This document shows, piece after piece, positions 24,007-32,537 of a DNA stretch of 64,000 nt. Below the pieces are notes generated by a model, which was not told the DNA's origin, ran no database searches, and saw nothing but the letters and a program-made list of their open reading frames with translations. The translations under genes were made by a program, and so were the position numbers. Position 1 is the stretch's first letter. Every line of letters begins with the position of its first letter. Source of the DNA: Flavobacteriales bacterium (GTDB lineage Bacteria > Bacteroidota > Bacteroidia > Flavobacteriales_F > PHOS-HE28); assembly GCA_016715895.1 (NCBI GenBank), contig JADJXH010000003.1, positions 1 through 64,000 on the forward strand. The letters are read 5' to 3'.

Positions 24007-24483
24007 ATGAGCACCAAGGTCGAGATCGTTCCCCACGGGGATCGCGCGATCCGCATCACGCGCACCTTCCAGGCACCGCGCACCATGGTCTTCGATGCGA
24101 TGACCACGGCCGATAGGATGTTGAACTGGTTCCATGGCGCGCCCGGTTGGACGCTTGTGCGGTGCGAGATCGACCTGCGGGTGGGCGGCACCTACCGCTG
24201 GGTGTGGCGAAATGCCGACGGACAGGAGATGGGCATGGGCGGCATGTACAAGGAGATCGTCCGGCCCGAACGCCTCGTGACCACGGAGAAGTTCGACCAA
24301 GCGTGGTATCCCGGCGAGGCCGTGGGAACGATGGTGCTGACCGAAGAGGGCGGAAGGACCTTGATGACCTTGACCGTTGAGTACGAGTCACCGACCGCAC
24401 GCGATGGTGTACTTGCCGCGGAATTGGCGGACGGGATGGAGTTCGGCTACCAGCGCCTTGATCAATTCCTGTGGCAACGCTGA
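24007..24483 (+). CDS. SRPBCC/AHSA1 domain protein (158 aa)
   Basis: Another complete SRPBCC domain: ITRTFQAPRTMVFDAMTTAD, LNWFHGAPGWTLV, LRVGGTYRWVWRNADGQEMGMGG, VTTEKFDQAWYPGEAVGTMVLTEE and the closing helix. It resembles members annotated as activators of Hsp90-like proteins, but that role is not supported for bacterial paralogs. ATG 24007 is 25 bp after the previous stop. Confidence 0.87.
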   Translation: MSTKVEIVPHGDRAIRITRTFQAPRTMVFDAMTTADRMLNWFHGAPGWTLVRCEIDLRVGGTYRWVWRNADGQEMGMGGMYKEIVRPERLVTTEKFDQAWYPGEAVGTMVLTEEGGRTLMTLTVEYESPTARDGVLAAELADGMEFGYQRLDQFLWQR

Positions 24484-24489
24484 TCCATC

Positions 24490-24885
24490 ATGAACGCGCG
24501 CTTCGACCCTGCCGTGAACGCCTTGCTGGATGCGCATGATCACCCCTTGCGCAAGGAGATCGATGAGCTGCGCTGCATCATCCTCGGCGTCGACAGGTCG
24601 ATCGAGGAAGGCGTGAAATGGAACACGGCCAGCTTCAGGACCGAAGACTGGTTCGCCACGCTGAACGGCCCGAAGCAGGTGAAGGAGCCGATGCTGATCC
24701 TGCACGCGGGCGCCAAGGCCAAAGGCCTCGTGCTGAAGGACCGGATCCCCGATCCGGAAGGCCTGATCACCTGGCTTGGCAACGACCGCGCGCAGATCGT
24801 CTTCCGGAATGCCACGGACATCATCGTGAACAAGAACGCCCTGTGCGCCGTCGTCAGCGCCTGGATCAAGCTCATCCGACCATGA
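24490..24885 (+). CDS. DUF1801-family protein (131 aa)
   Basis: A DUF1801 (YdhG-like) domain: ALLDAHDHPLRKEIDELRCII, IEEGVKWNTASFRTEDWFATL, MLILHAGAKAKGL and IVNKNALCAVVSAWIK. This small alpha/beta fold has no settled function; structural homologs relate to iron chaperones (frataxin-like). It overlaps the following gene by 4 bp. Its place inside an SRPBCC operon is seen in many genomes. Confidence 0.8.
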   Translation: MNARFDPAVNALLDAHDHPLRKEIDELRCIILGVDRSIEEGVKWNTASFRTEDWFATLNGPKQVKEPMLILHAGAKAKGLVLKDRIPDPEGLITWLGNDRAQIVFRNATDIIVNKNALCAVVSAWIKLIRP

Positions 24886-25343
24886 TCACCACACCCGAGA
24901 TCGTCACCATCACCGAACAGCCTGCCGCCACCATCCACCTGGTGATCCCCGGCATGGAGATGCCCCTGCACATGGACCCCGCGATCCAGGAGATCCTCGC
25001 GCTCCTGGGCGAGCAGGGCCAACAGCCCGCCGGACCGATGTTCAGTTACCACCACCGCCGCCCCAGCGACACCTTCGACTTCGAGATCGGCTTCCCGGTA
25101 TCGAGTGCGATCAAGGAGGAGGGGCGTGTGCGGAACAGCGCCCTGCCGGCGGGGAGGGTGGTGCGCGCCGTGTACCAAGGGCCCTATGAGCGGCTCGGCG
25201 ATGCCTGGCGTGCGCTACAGGACTGGGTGCGGGCGCAGGAGCTTCCCGAGAGCGGGCGGTTCTATGAGCGTTACCTGAACAACCCGGAGGAGGTCGCCGA
25301 CCCGAAGGACCACCGCACCGAACTGAACTGGTGCATCGGCTGA
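24882..25343 (+). CDS. GyrI-like small-molecule-binding protein (153 aa)
   Basis: A stand-alone effector-binding domain of the GyrI/AraC-E/SOUL type: VTITEQPAATIHLVIPG, FSYHHRRPSDTFDFEIGFPV, LPAGRVVRAVYQGPYERLGDAWRAL and a final strand DHRTELNWCI. Such domains bind and sometimes sequester or hydrolyse lipophilic cationic compounds. The conserved acidic residue of the pocket probably is E327-type in homologs; here the closing segment TELNW supplies a glutamate. ATGA overlap with the DUF1801 gene. Confidence 0.8.
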   Translation: MITTPEIVTITEQPAATIHLVIPGMEMPLHMDPAIQEILALLGEQGQQPAGPMFSYHHRRPSDTFDFEIGFPVSSAIKEEGRVRNSALPAGRVVRAVYQGPYERLGDAWRALQDWVRAQELPESGRFYERYLNNPEEVADPKDHRTELNWCIG

Positions 25344-25348
25344 GCCGC

Positions 25349-25738
25349 ATGAACGCGATCGACCATTACCTCGCCGCCCTTCCGGACACGCAGCGGGACG
25401 CACTGCAGCGGCTGCGCAAGCTGGTCCATGCGGCGGCACCCGGCACGGAGGAGCACTTCGCATACGGCGTCCCCGCCTTCAGGTACAACGGCCACCCCTT
25501 GCTCTACCTCGGCGCGTCGAAGCACCATTGCGGGCTCTACGGTTCGGTGCCGGTCGGGTTCAGGGAGCGGCTGAGGGATTTCGAGGTGAGCAAGGGCGCG
25601 ATCCGCTTCACCCCGGAGAAGCCCCTGCCCGCCGACCTGGTGAAGGCCATCGTGAAGGCCAGGGTGGCGGAGATCGAGCTGCGGTGGCCGGTGAAGGCGA
25701 AGAAGAGCACGGTGCGCAAGGCCGCGCCAGGGAAATGA
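25349..25738 (+). CDS. DUF1801-family protein, YdhG type (129 aa)
   Basis: A second DUF1801 domain: IDHYLAALPDTQRDALQRLRKL, PGTEEHFAYGVPAFRYNGHPL, YLGASKHHCGLYG, KGAIRFTPEKPLPADLVKAIVKARVAEI. The sequence is much closer to the YdhG group than the first DUF1801 protein in this operon, so the two are not recent duplicates. Basic C-terminal tail (KAKKSTVRKAAPGK). ATGA overlap with the next SRPBCC gene. Confidence 0.82.
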   Translation: MNAIDHYLAALPDTQRDALQRLRKLVHAAAPGTEEHFAYGVPAFRYNGHPLLYLGASKHHCGLYGSVPVGFRERLRDFEVSKGAIRFTPEKPLPADLVKAIVKARVAEIELRWPVKAKKSTVRKAAPGK

Positions 25739-26181
25739 GCAACGAACCGCTCTCCGACCGCGAGGTGCGCACTTCGCGTGTGATCGCCGCTCCGCGGGAG
25801 CGCGTCTTCGCCGCATGGACCGATCCCGCGTCGCTTGCGCGGTGGTGGGGGCCGAAGGGCTTCACGAGCACCTTCCATCGCTTTGAGCCGGAGCCCGATG
25901 GCATCTGGGAGTTCACCATGCATGGCCCGGACGACAGGGCCTTCCGCAACACCTGCATCTTCACACGGGTGGAGCCGCCGGGCTATCTGGAGTTCGATCA
26001 CCTGAAGGAGATGCACTTCTACACGGCGATGGTGCGCTTCACGGAGGTGACCGGTGGCACGGAGGTCGACTGGACCATGCGCTTCGAAACCGCAGAGGAG
26101 CTGGCCCCCATCCGCAGCTTCATCCAACAGGCCAACGAAGAGAACATGGACCGGCTCGAAGCCTTGCTCCGCCACCCTTGA
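25735..26181 (+). CDS. SRPBCC/AHSA1 domain protein (148 aa)
   Basis: Complete SRPBCC domain: TSRVIAAPRERVFAAWTDPASLARWWGPKGF, EPDGIWEFTMHGPD, TRVEPPGYLEFDHL and IRSFIQQANEENMDRLEALL. It is the most canonical AHSA1 member of the cluster. Coupled to the preceding DUF1801 gene by a 4-bp overlap. Confidence 0.88.
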   Translation: MSNEPLSDREVRTSRVIAAPRERVFAAWTDPASLARWWGPKGFTSTFHRFEPEPDGIWEFTMHGPDDRAFRNTCIFTRVEPPGYLEFDHLKEMHFYTAMVRFTEVTGGTEVDWTMRFETAEELAPIRSFIQQANEENMDRLEALLRHP

Positions 26182-26221
26182 CCCCCACATCATCCGGTCC
26201 ACGACCAGGGATCCCCGACCC

Positions 26222-26605
26222 ATGAACACGCTCAACCTCACCTATTGGATCATCACCGGCCTCTTCAGTGGTTTCATGATCTTCTCGAGCATCGGCGGCA
26301 TCACCCTGATGCCCGAGGCCGTGGCCATGCTGCACGACCATTTGGGCTATCCGCTGTATTTCATCCAGCTCATTTCATACGCCAAGGTGTTGGGCGCCAT
26401 GGCGATCCTGCTGCCGATGGTGCCGGCCCGGGTGAAGGAGTGGGCGTACTTCGGCTTCTTCATCGATCTGGTGGCGGCCGTGATCTCGTTCATCGCCGTG
26501 GGTGATCCGGTCACGGGCTGGGCGCCGATGCTGCTCTTCATCGGTGTGCTGGCCTGGGCGTATGTGCTGCACCATCGAAGGCTGATCGCTCGCGTCGCCG
26601 GATGA
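26222..26605 (+). CDS. DoxX-like integral membrane protein (127 aa)
   Basis: A four-helix membrane protein: YWIITGLFSGFMIFSSIGGI, YFIQLISYAKVLGAMAILLP, WAYFGFFIDLVAAVISFIA and MLLFIGVLAWAYVLHHR. The L-G-Y-P and K-V-L-G-A motifs are typical of the DoxX-like family that often accompanies ArsR/SRPBCC operons. Function in these operons is not known. ATG 26222 follows the previous stop by 40 bp. Confidence 0.82.
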   Translation: MNTLNLTYWIITGLFSGFMIFSSIGGITLMPEAVAMLHDHLGYPLYFIQLISYAKVLGAMAILLPMVPARVKEWAYFGFFIDLVAAVISFIAVGDPVTGWAPMLLFIGVLAWAYVLHHRRLIARVAG

Positions 26606-26630
26606 ACGATCCTTCCGCTTCCTTTGAGGC

Positions 26631-27143
26631 ATGGACCCGATCACCGCCCAACGCGCTCGCAACCAGGTGAGCACCCCTGCACCGGACGAGATCCGCATCA
26701 CCCGGGTCTTCGACGCCCCGCAGCAGCTGGTGTGGGAGGCCTGGACCACCCCCGCGATGCTTGTGCATTGGTTCGGGTGCGCGGTGTTCAGCACCGTGGA
26801 TGCCGCCACCGATCTGCGCGCGGGTGGTTCGTGGCGCGTCGTGCTGCGCACCCCCGATGGCGAGGACATCCCCTGCTACGGCACGTACACCGCGGTGCGC
26901 CCCATCGACCATCTCGCCTTCACGCACCAATGGGAGAAGCAGCCCGTGGACGTGAATCCGGCGCACCACCGCACGCTGGTGGAGGTGGACCTGCACGGGG
27001 AAGGTCCCCGCACACGCCTGGAGTTCCGCCAGACAGGCCTTGCCACGGAGCCCTCACGCGACAGCCACATCGGCGGCTGGTGCGACAGTATGGATGCGCT
27101 GGCCGTGCAGCTCGGAAGGATGGTCCCCTCCGAACGTGGTTGA
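26631..27143 (+). CDS. SRPBCC/AHSA1 domain protein (170 aa), last gene of the operon
   Basis: SRPBCC domain with ITRVFDAPQQLVWEAWTTPAM, VHWFGCAVFSTVDAATDLRAGGSWRVVL, YTAVRPIDHLAFTHQWEK and FRQTGLATEPSRDSHIGGWCDSMDAL. The WFGC in place of WWGP and the extra loop (DVNPAHHRT) set it apart. It is the seventh SRPBCC gene counted from 21759 and ends the run; mazG begins 42 bp later. Confidence 0.86.
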   Translation: MDPITAQRARNQVSTPAPDEIRITRVFDAPQQLVWEAWTTPAMLVHWFGCAVFSTVDAATDLRAGGSWRVVLRTPDGEDIPCYGTYTAVRPIDHLAFTHQWEKQPVDVNPAHHRTLVEVDLHGEGPRTRLEFRQTGLATEPSRDSHIGGWCDSMDALAVQLGRMVPSERG

Positions 27144-27184
27144 AGCGGGACGCAGGTGCCGGCCGCCCTTCGCACCTTCGCGGC

Positions 27185-27970
27185 ATGGATCCCCGTGCCA
27201 CCGCCTTCCTCCGCCTGTTGACGATCATGGACGAGCTGCGCGCCCAATGTCCATGGGACAGGAAACAGACCATGGAGACGCTGCGGCCGCTCACGATCGA
27301 AGAGACCTACGAGCTGGGCGATGCCATCCTGGAGAACGACCTGCAGGAGGTGAAGAAGGAGCTGGGCGACCTGCTTCTGCACATGGTGTTCTACGCCAAG
27401 ATCGGCAGTGAGCAGGGGGCCTTCGACATCACCGATGTGCTGAACGGCATCTGCGAGAAGCTCATCCACCGGCATCCGCACATTTACGGGGACGTGAAGG
27501 TGGCCGACGAGGAGGAGGTGAAGGCCAACTGGGAGAAGATCAAGCTGGCGGAGAAGGCCAAGGCGGGGGGCACTGCCAAGAGCGTGTTGGAAGGCGTGCC
27601 GAAAGGGCTGCCCTCGCTGGTGAAGGCCATCCGCATCCAGGACAAGGCGCGCGGGGTGGGCTTTGACTGGGAGCATCGCGACCAGGTCTGGGAGAAGATG
27701 CACGAGGAACTGGGCGAGCTCAAGCGCGAGGTGGAGGCGGGCTCCGCGAGGCAGGCCGACGAAGTGGGCGACGTGCTCTTCAGCATCGTGAACTACGCCC
27801 GCTTCCTCGGGGTCGATCCGGATGAGGCGCTGGAACGCACCAACCGCAAGTTCATCCGCCGCTTCCAGTTCCTGGAGCGCGAGAGCGCCCGTGACGGTCG
27901 ACGGCTGGGTGAGATGACCCTGGCGGAGATGGATGCGTACTGGGAGCGGGCGAAGGCGCTCGACGGATGA
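27185..27970 (+). CDS. mazG: Nucleoside triphosphate pyrophosphohydrolase MazG
   Basis: Hydrolyses NTPs and dNTPs to monophosphates, a house-cleaning function. The two tandem all-helical domains have their metal-binding acidic motifs: EETYELGDAILE and KKELGDLLLHMVFYA in the first, MHEELGELKREVE and ADEVGDVLFSIVNYARFLG in the second. The 261-residue length equals the two-domain E. coli form. ATG 27185 (MDPRATAF) is chosen because the upstream part of the frame overlaps the SRPBCC gene. The CPWD of the N-terminal motif is intact. Confidence 0.93.
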   Translation: MDPRATAFLRLLTIMDELRAQCPWDRKQTMETLRPLTIEETYELGDAILENDLQEVKKELGDLLLHMVFYAKIGSEQGAFDITDVLNGICEKLIHRHPHIYGDVKVADEEEVKANWEKIKLAEKAKAGGTAKSVLEGVPKGLPSLVKAIRIQDKARGVGFDWEHRDQVWEKMHEELGELKREVEAGSARQADEVGDVLFSIVNYARFLGVDPDEALERTNRKFIRRFQFLERESARDGRRLGEMTLAEMDAYWERAKALDG

Positions 27971-28064
27971 GGCGCCCCATTGGATGCGTTCGCAGCACGG
28001 CACGGGACCGTTCTCATGACACGGCCGTGTCGGACCCGCGGCACGCAGCACCGATCTTTGCCCC

Positions 28065-30191
28065 GTGGTCCGTGGTCCCCGTTTCTTCCTGATCGCGCTC
28101 GCGCTGGCGGCGGGCACGGGTTCACAGGCCCAATGCGTGAACCCCATCGCCGCCTTCCCCTACAACGAAGGGTTCGAGAACGGGCCGCAGTGGACCGCCG
28201 GCGGCATCAGCAGTGACTGGGCCTGGGGCACGCCGGCGCACCCGTCGATCAACAGCGCCGGGGGCGGGCTGCGCAGCTGGTGCGTGGGCGGCCTCACGGG
28301 CACCTTCTACAACTACGGTCAGCTGAGCTGGCTGGAGAGCCCGTGCTTCGACATGTCCGCGCTGGATCACCCCTGGATCTCCTTCAAGATCTTCTGGGAG
28401 TGCGAACGGCAGTACGATGGCATGGTCTTCCAGCTCTCGCTGAACGGGGGACAGAACTGGAGCAACGTGGGGGCCTGGGGCGATCCGGTGGACTGCCTCA
28501 ACGACAACTGGTTCAACGCGGGCAACATCACCAACCTCACGTCGGCGAGCCCCAAGCATGGATGGAGCGGGCGCAGCGGCCCCACCAGCGGCAGTTGCCA
28601 GGGTGGCTTCGGCAGCGGCGGCTGGGTCACCGCCAAGCACTGCATCCCCGCCGCGGCCAACCAGCCGCAGGTCCTCTTCCGCTTCCTGTTCGGCGCCGGC
28701 ACCCAGTGCAACGGCTACGACGGCATCGCCATCGACGACATCCTCATCCAGGAGGCCGAGGGTGCCATCGCGGACTTCACCTGGGCCTGCACGGAAGCCT
28801 CCGCCACGTTCACGCCGGTGGCGGGCGGGTGCCCCACGAGCTGGTCCTGGGACTTCGGCGATCCGGCCTCCGGTGCGCAGAACAGCTCGTTCTCCCAGAC
28901 CCCGTCACACACCTTCTCCGGTCCGGGCACCTACGCCGTCACCCTCACCACCGATGGTCCGTGCAGCGATCCGGTGAGCGTCACGCTGCCGGTGGTGGTG
29001 CCCGAGGTGAGCGTGGACGTCACCGATGCGGACTGCGCTGGTGGCCTGGGTTCGGCCACGGCGGTGGTCGCCGCAGGCACAGGCCTCACCTACAGCTGGT
29101 CACCGGGCGGTGGCACATCAGCGTCCATCACCGGGCTCGCTCCCGGCAGCTATACGGTCACCGTCACCGAAGCGGGCGGCTGCTCGTCCTCGGCCACCGG
29201 GGTGGTGAACGGGCCGGTCCCGGTGCAGGTGCAGGCCATGGCCGACACCGCGGTATGCGAGGGCTCCCCCCTCACGCTCGTTGCTGCGAGCAGCGGTGGT
29301 TCGGGGAGCATCCAGCTCGCCTGGTCGCCGGCGGGCCCCGTGCTGAACCCCGCGGTCGCGGGCACCTACGCCGTGGTGGCCACGGACGCCGCCGGCTGCT
29401 CCAGCCTTCCGGACGAGGTGGTGGTGGCCGTGGTGGCGCCACCGTCACCCCTCGTTCTGGCGGACCTGACCGAGGGCTGTGCACCCGTGTGCGTGAACCT
29501 GACCGCCCAAAGCGGAAGTAGCGGCCCCATCACCTGGGACCTCGGGGATGGCAGCAGCGCCGTGGGTGCATCCGTTCAGCACTGCTATACGGGGGAGGGC
29601 CTGTTCGTGCCCTCGGTGGTGCAGGAGGCCCTGCCGGGTTGTTCCGGAAGCGCGAGCGGCGGGCCGATCGCCGTGAACGCCCGGCCGGTGGCTTCCTTCA
29701 GCGTGCCGTCGGTGGTGGAGGAGGGTACGGGAGCAGTGCCGATCGTGGACGGCTCGCTGGATGCGGTGCTCTGGTCATGGGACCTGGGCGACGGCAGCAC
29801 GGCGAACGGCCCGCAGCCACAGCACGTGTATGATGGCACGGGATGCCGCACCATCACCCTCGTCGTCACCGATGCCGGGGGCTGCACCGATGCCGCCTCC
29901 GCGGAGGTGTGTGTGGAGGGCGACTATGCGTTCCATGCGCCGAACGCCTTCACGCCCGATGCGGACGGCATCAATGACATCTTCCTCCCGCTGACCACCG
30001 TGCAGCGCCCGCAGGCGTACGAGCTCCGCATCTACGACCGATGGGGTGCGTTGCGCTTCGCCTCCACCGAGCTCACCGCGGGTTGGACGGGGGACGGCGA
30101 GCCGCAGGGGGTTTACGCCTGGACGGTGATGCTGCGCGACGGGTTCGGCGAGCGGCGCCTGCACCGCGGGCATGTCTCGCTGCTGCGATAG
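28065..30191 (+). CDS. Secreted PKD-domain protein with CHU_C type IX sorting domain
   Basis: A 708-residue surface protein. Signal peptide (FFLIALALAAGTGSQAQ), an N-terminal MAM/jelly-roll-like region (NEGFENGPQWTAGG, AIDDILIQE), PKD domains (SWSWDFGDPASGAQ; ITWDLGDGSSAVGASVQHCY; WSWDLGDGSTANGPQPQHVY), SprB-like repeats (GLAPGSYTVTVTEAGGCS) and a C-terminal gliding-motility-associated domain beginning NAFTPDADGINDIF. That last domain is the type B signal for the type IX secretion system. The start is a GTG at 28065, 4 bp after GATCTTTG, a near match to the -7 box. Likely an adhesin or structural surface protein. Confidence 0.88.
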   Translation: MVRGPRFFLIALALAAGTGSQAQCVNPIAAFPYNEGFENGPQWTAGGISSDWAWGTPAHPSINSAGGGLRSWCVGGLTGTFYNYGQLSWLESPCFDMSALDHPWISFKIFWECERQYDGMVFQLSLNGGQNWSNVGAWGDPVDCLNDNWFNAGNITNLTSASPKHGWSGRSGPTSGSCQGGFGSGGWVTAKHCIPAAANQPQVLFRFLFGAGTQCNGYDGIAIDDILIQEAEGAIADFTWACTEASATFTPVAGGCPTSWSWDFGDPASGAQNSSFSQTPSHTFSGPGTYAVTLTTDGPCSDPVSVTLPVVVPEVSVDVTDADCAGGLGSATAVVAAGTGLTYSWSPGGGTSASITGLAPGSYTVTVTEAGGCSSSATGVVNGPVPVQVQAMADTAVCEGSPLTLVAASSGGSGSIQLAWSPAGPVLNPAVAGTYAVVATDAAGCSSLPDEVVVAVVAPPSPLVLADLTEGCAPVCVNLTAQSGSSGPITWDLGDGSSAVGASVQHCYTGEGLFVPSVVQEALPGCSGSASGGPIAVNARPVASFSVPSVVEEGTGAVPIVDGSLDAVLWSWDLGDGSTANGPQPQHVYDGTGCRTITLVVTDAGGCTDAASAEVCVEGDYAFHAPNAFTPDADGINDIFLPLTTVQRPQAYELRIYDRWGALRFASTELTAGWTGDGEPQGVYAWTVMLRDGFGERRLHRGHVSLLR

Positions 30192-30195
30192 CCGG

Positions 30196-30957
30196 TCAAT
30201 GGGCCCGGGCCTGGGGATCCTGCACCGGCGTGGCCGGGGGTGAGGATCCGCGCTTCCGCTTGCGGCCCGCGTGCATGCCCCAGTTCACCGACAGGCATAC
30301 CAGGTTGGCGTTCAGCCCTGCGTACGGAAAGCGTTCGACACCATCGACCACTTCACGGTAGTCGGTGTTGTGGAAGTTGGTGAGCGTGTACTTCACCGAG
30401 ACGTTGAAGCCGAGCGGCGCCTGCACCCCGAGCATCACGCTCTGGAAGAACGGCTGTGTGCGGTCGCTGAACCACACATTGAACTTGTCCTCCTTCTTCT
30501 CGTTGGCGTAGCGCTTCTCCTTGTAGTTGAAGGGCAGCTCCAGCTCGTAGCCGGCGAACACGAGCACCTTGTGCATGCGGCCCAGCTTGATCCCCAGCGG
30601 AAGGCCCAGGGTGTAGGTGCGGTACTTGTACCGCTCGTTGCTGCGGGGCACGTCGTAGATGAAGCCGAGGTTGCGGATGCCGAGCCCGCTGAAGAAGCCC
30701 ACGTGCGCACCGGCGTCCCAGTGCACCAGCACGCGCGGGTTCACGAAGGGGGCGAAACGCACGATGCCGCCCTGGCCGGACGGCACCGAGTCGCGCGACA
30801 CGTTGAGGACGGGGAAGGAGAAGACCCACTCGGAGCCGTTGGTGAGGTACCACGTGCGCGGGTCAGGACGCTCCGGAGGTGTGAACGGAGAGGTCTGTGC
30901 GGAGGCATCGCCGTGCACGAGCAACAGGAGGACCGCGGGGAGGAGGTGCGTTCTCAT
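30196..30957 (-). CDS. Outer-membrane beta-barrel-like protein (253 aa)
   Basis: Signal peptide (LPAVLLLLVHGDASAQ) followed by alternating strands: WVFSFPVLNVSRD, VGFFSGLGIRNLGFIYDV, KYRTYTLGLPLGIKL, LVFAGYELELPFNYKEKRY, VMLGVQAPLGFNVSVKYTLTNF. The pattern is that of small Bacteroidota outer-membrane barrels (OmpW/PorT-like family). The tail is basic and Pro-rich (GRKRKRGSSPPATP), so the chain does not end in the usual aromatic residue. It is the last gene of the ccm-to-maf operon and overlaps maf by 4 bp. Confidence 0.65.
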   Translation of the reverse strand: MRTHLLPAVLLLLVHGDASAQTSPFTPPERPDPRTWYLTNGSEWVFSFPVLNVSRDSVPSGQGGIVRFAPFVNPRVLVHWDAGAHVGFFSGLGIRNLGFIYDVPRSNERYKYRTYTLGLPLGIKLGRMHKVLVFAGYELELPFNYKEKRYANEKKEDKFNVWFSDRTQPFFQSVMLGVQAPLGFNVSVKYTLTNFHNTDYREVVDGVERFPYAGLNANLVCLSVNWGMHAGRKRKRGSSPPATPVQDPQARAH

Positions 30958-31571
30958 GGTTGTGGCGTGGGAAGGTCGCGCAGGGCGAGGTACACGCGAT
31001 GCATCGGCAGGCCCATCACGGTGTAGAAGCTGCCCTCGATGCGGGCGACGGCGGTGTAGCCGATCCAGTCCTGCACGCCATAGGCCCCGGCCTTGTCCAG
31101 CGGATGGTGGCGATCCACGTAGTAGGCGATCTCCTCGGGCTCCAGCGCGCGGAAGGACACCCGTGCCTCGTCGCTGAACCGCACGGTGCCGCCCAGCGTG
31201 CGCAGGCACACCCCGGTGACCACCCGGTGGGTGCGGCCGCTGAGCAGGGCGAGCATGCGGCGGGCGTCCGCGTCATCCTCGGGCTTGTTCAACAACAGGC
31301 TGGTCCCGGCACCCGAGGGGTCATCGAGCAGCACCGTGGTGTCGGCGGTCACCAGCACCTCGTCGGCGGCGAGCGGCGTGGTGTAGGCCATGGCCTTGCG
31401 CACGGCCAGTTCCTCGGCCACCTCGTCCAGCGCGAGGTCCGGTGGCGGTGTTTCATCCACGTCCAGCGGCACCACGCGCAGCGGAAGTTCGAGGCCTTCC
31501 AAGAGCTGGCGCCGTCGGGGTGAGGCGGAGGCGAGCACGATCCGCCAGGGGAGCAGGGGCTGCGCGCTCAT
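30954..31571 (-). CDS. maf: Maf-family nucleotide pyrophosphatase
   Basis: Hydrolyses non-canonical or methylated nucleoside triphosphates (dTTP/UTP group). Signature ASASPRRRQLLE at the N terminus, then VAEELAVRKAMAY, VTADTTVLLDD, LSGRTHRVVTGVCL and the late YYVDRHHPLDKAGAYGVQ. Length 205 residues is usual. ATG 31571 overlaps the prenyltransferase stop, and its own stop overlaps the next gene, both by ATGA. Specificity between dTTPase and m7GTPase types rests on the residue after the ASPRR motif and is not decided here. Confidence 0.92.
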   Translation of the reverse strand: MSAQPLLPWRIVLASASPRRRQLLEGLELPLRVVPLDVDETPPPDLALDEVAEELAVRKAMAYTTPLAADEVLVTADTTVLLDDPSGAGTSLLLNKPEDDADARRMLALLSGRTHRVVTGVCLRTLGGTVRFSDEARVSFRALEPEEIAYYVDRHHPLDKAGAYGVQDWIGYTAVARIEGSFYTVMGLPMHRVYLALRDLPTPQP

Positions 31572-32533
31572 GAAAGGTCCAGCACCAGGGGAATGAGCAG
31601 GCCGTAGCCGACGGCGAGCACCATGGCCACCTTCATCACGATCCCGGCGCGCACATGCGCACGCCGGTCGTGTGCGTTCCAGGTGAGGCCGGCGCTGATG
31701 AGCAGCGTGAGGATGAGCACCGCGATGGTCCAGTAGGAGAGGCGGTCGTCGAGGAAGGCGCGGCGCAGCAGCAGCAGGGCGGCCACGAGCACCAAGGTGT
31801 GCACGAGCACGATGGCCCGGGCGGCGCCCATGCCCCACACGATGGGGATCGTGCGGCATCCCAGGGCACGGTCGCCCGGCACATCGGCCATGTCCTTCTG
31901 CAGTTCGCGCACCAGGGTGGCCAGGAAGGCGAAGCCCGTGAAGGCGAACACCCAGTACCAGATCACCCGGAAGTAGAAGTGGACGGCGGCCTCATCGGCG
32001 AAGGCGGCAAGCAGTTCGCCGGTGTGCAGGCGCTGGGCGAGGGGGATCTCGTAGAGGCCGACGGTGAGCGGTACCAAGGCGGTGAGCGTTGCCACCAGCC
32101 CGTTGCCGATGATGAGCTGCCGCTTGAAGGTGGTGCTGTAAGTCCACAAGGCGCCGATGGCGAAGGGCGGGATCACGGCCAGCCGCCACAGGCCCGTGTG
32201 CGCCACCACGGCCCAGCCGCACAGGAGCCCCAGCCCGCTCAGGACCAGGTGCGCCGCCATGGCCTTCCGACGCGGCACCGAGCGTCCCACGATCAGTTCG
32301 TCGGGCTTGTTGATGCGGTCGATGCGCGTGTCGAAGTAGTCGTTGATGATGTTGCCGCCGGCGGCGATGAGCACCGTGCTGAGCACGAGCAGCGCGAACC
32401 AGGTCCCGCCCAGCGCAAGGGGCAGACCGCTGGCGCCGAGCAGCCCGCCCACCACGCCGTACCGCATCACGGCCATCGTGCCGGCGATGATGAGCAGGTT
32501 CAATGGACGGCTGAGGCGAAGGAGGGCCAGCAT
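31568..32533 (-). CDS. UbiA-family prenyltransferase (GGGP-synthase-like)
   Basis: Integral membrane prenyltransferase of 321 residues with about nine membrane segments. The two aspartate motifs are NIINDYFDTRIDRINKPDE and the second RELQKDMADVPGDRALGCRT. In Bacteroidota this branch is annotated as geranylgeranylglycerol-phosphate geranylgeranyltransferase-like; menaquinone or heme pathways are alternatives, but the usual partner genes are absent. ATG 32533 starts 5 bp after the kdsC stop; the longer start at 32554 would overlap it. Confidence 0.82.
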   Translation of the reverse strand: MLALLRLSRPLNLLIIAGTMAVMRYGVVGGLLGASGLPLALGGTWFALLVLSTVLIAAGGNIINDYFDTRIDRINKPDELIVGRSVPRRKAMAAHLVLSGLGLLCGWAVVAHTGLWRLAVIPPFAIGALWTYSTTFKRQLIIGNGLVATLTALVPLTVGLYEIPLAQRLHTGELLAAFADEAAVHFYFRVIWYWVFAFTGFAFLATLVRELQKDMADVPGDRALGCRTIPIVWGMGAARAIVLVHTLVLVAALLLLRRAFLDDRLSYWTIAVLILTLLISAGLTWNAHDRRAHVRAGIVMKVAMVLAVGYGLLIPLVLDLS

Positions 32534-32537
32534 GGGT

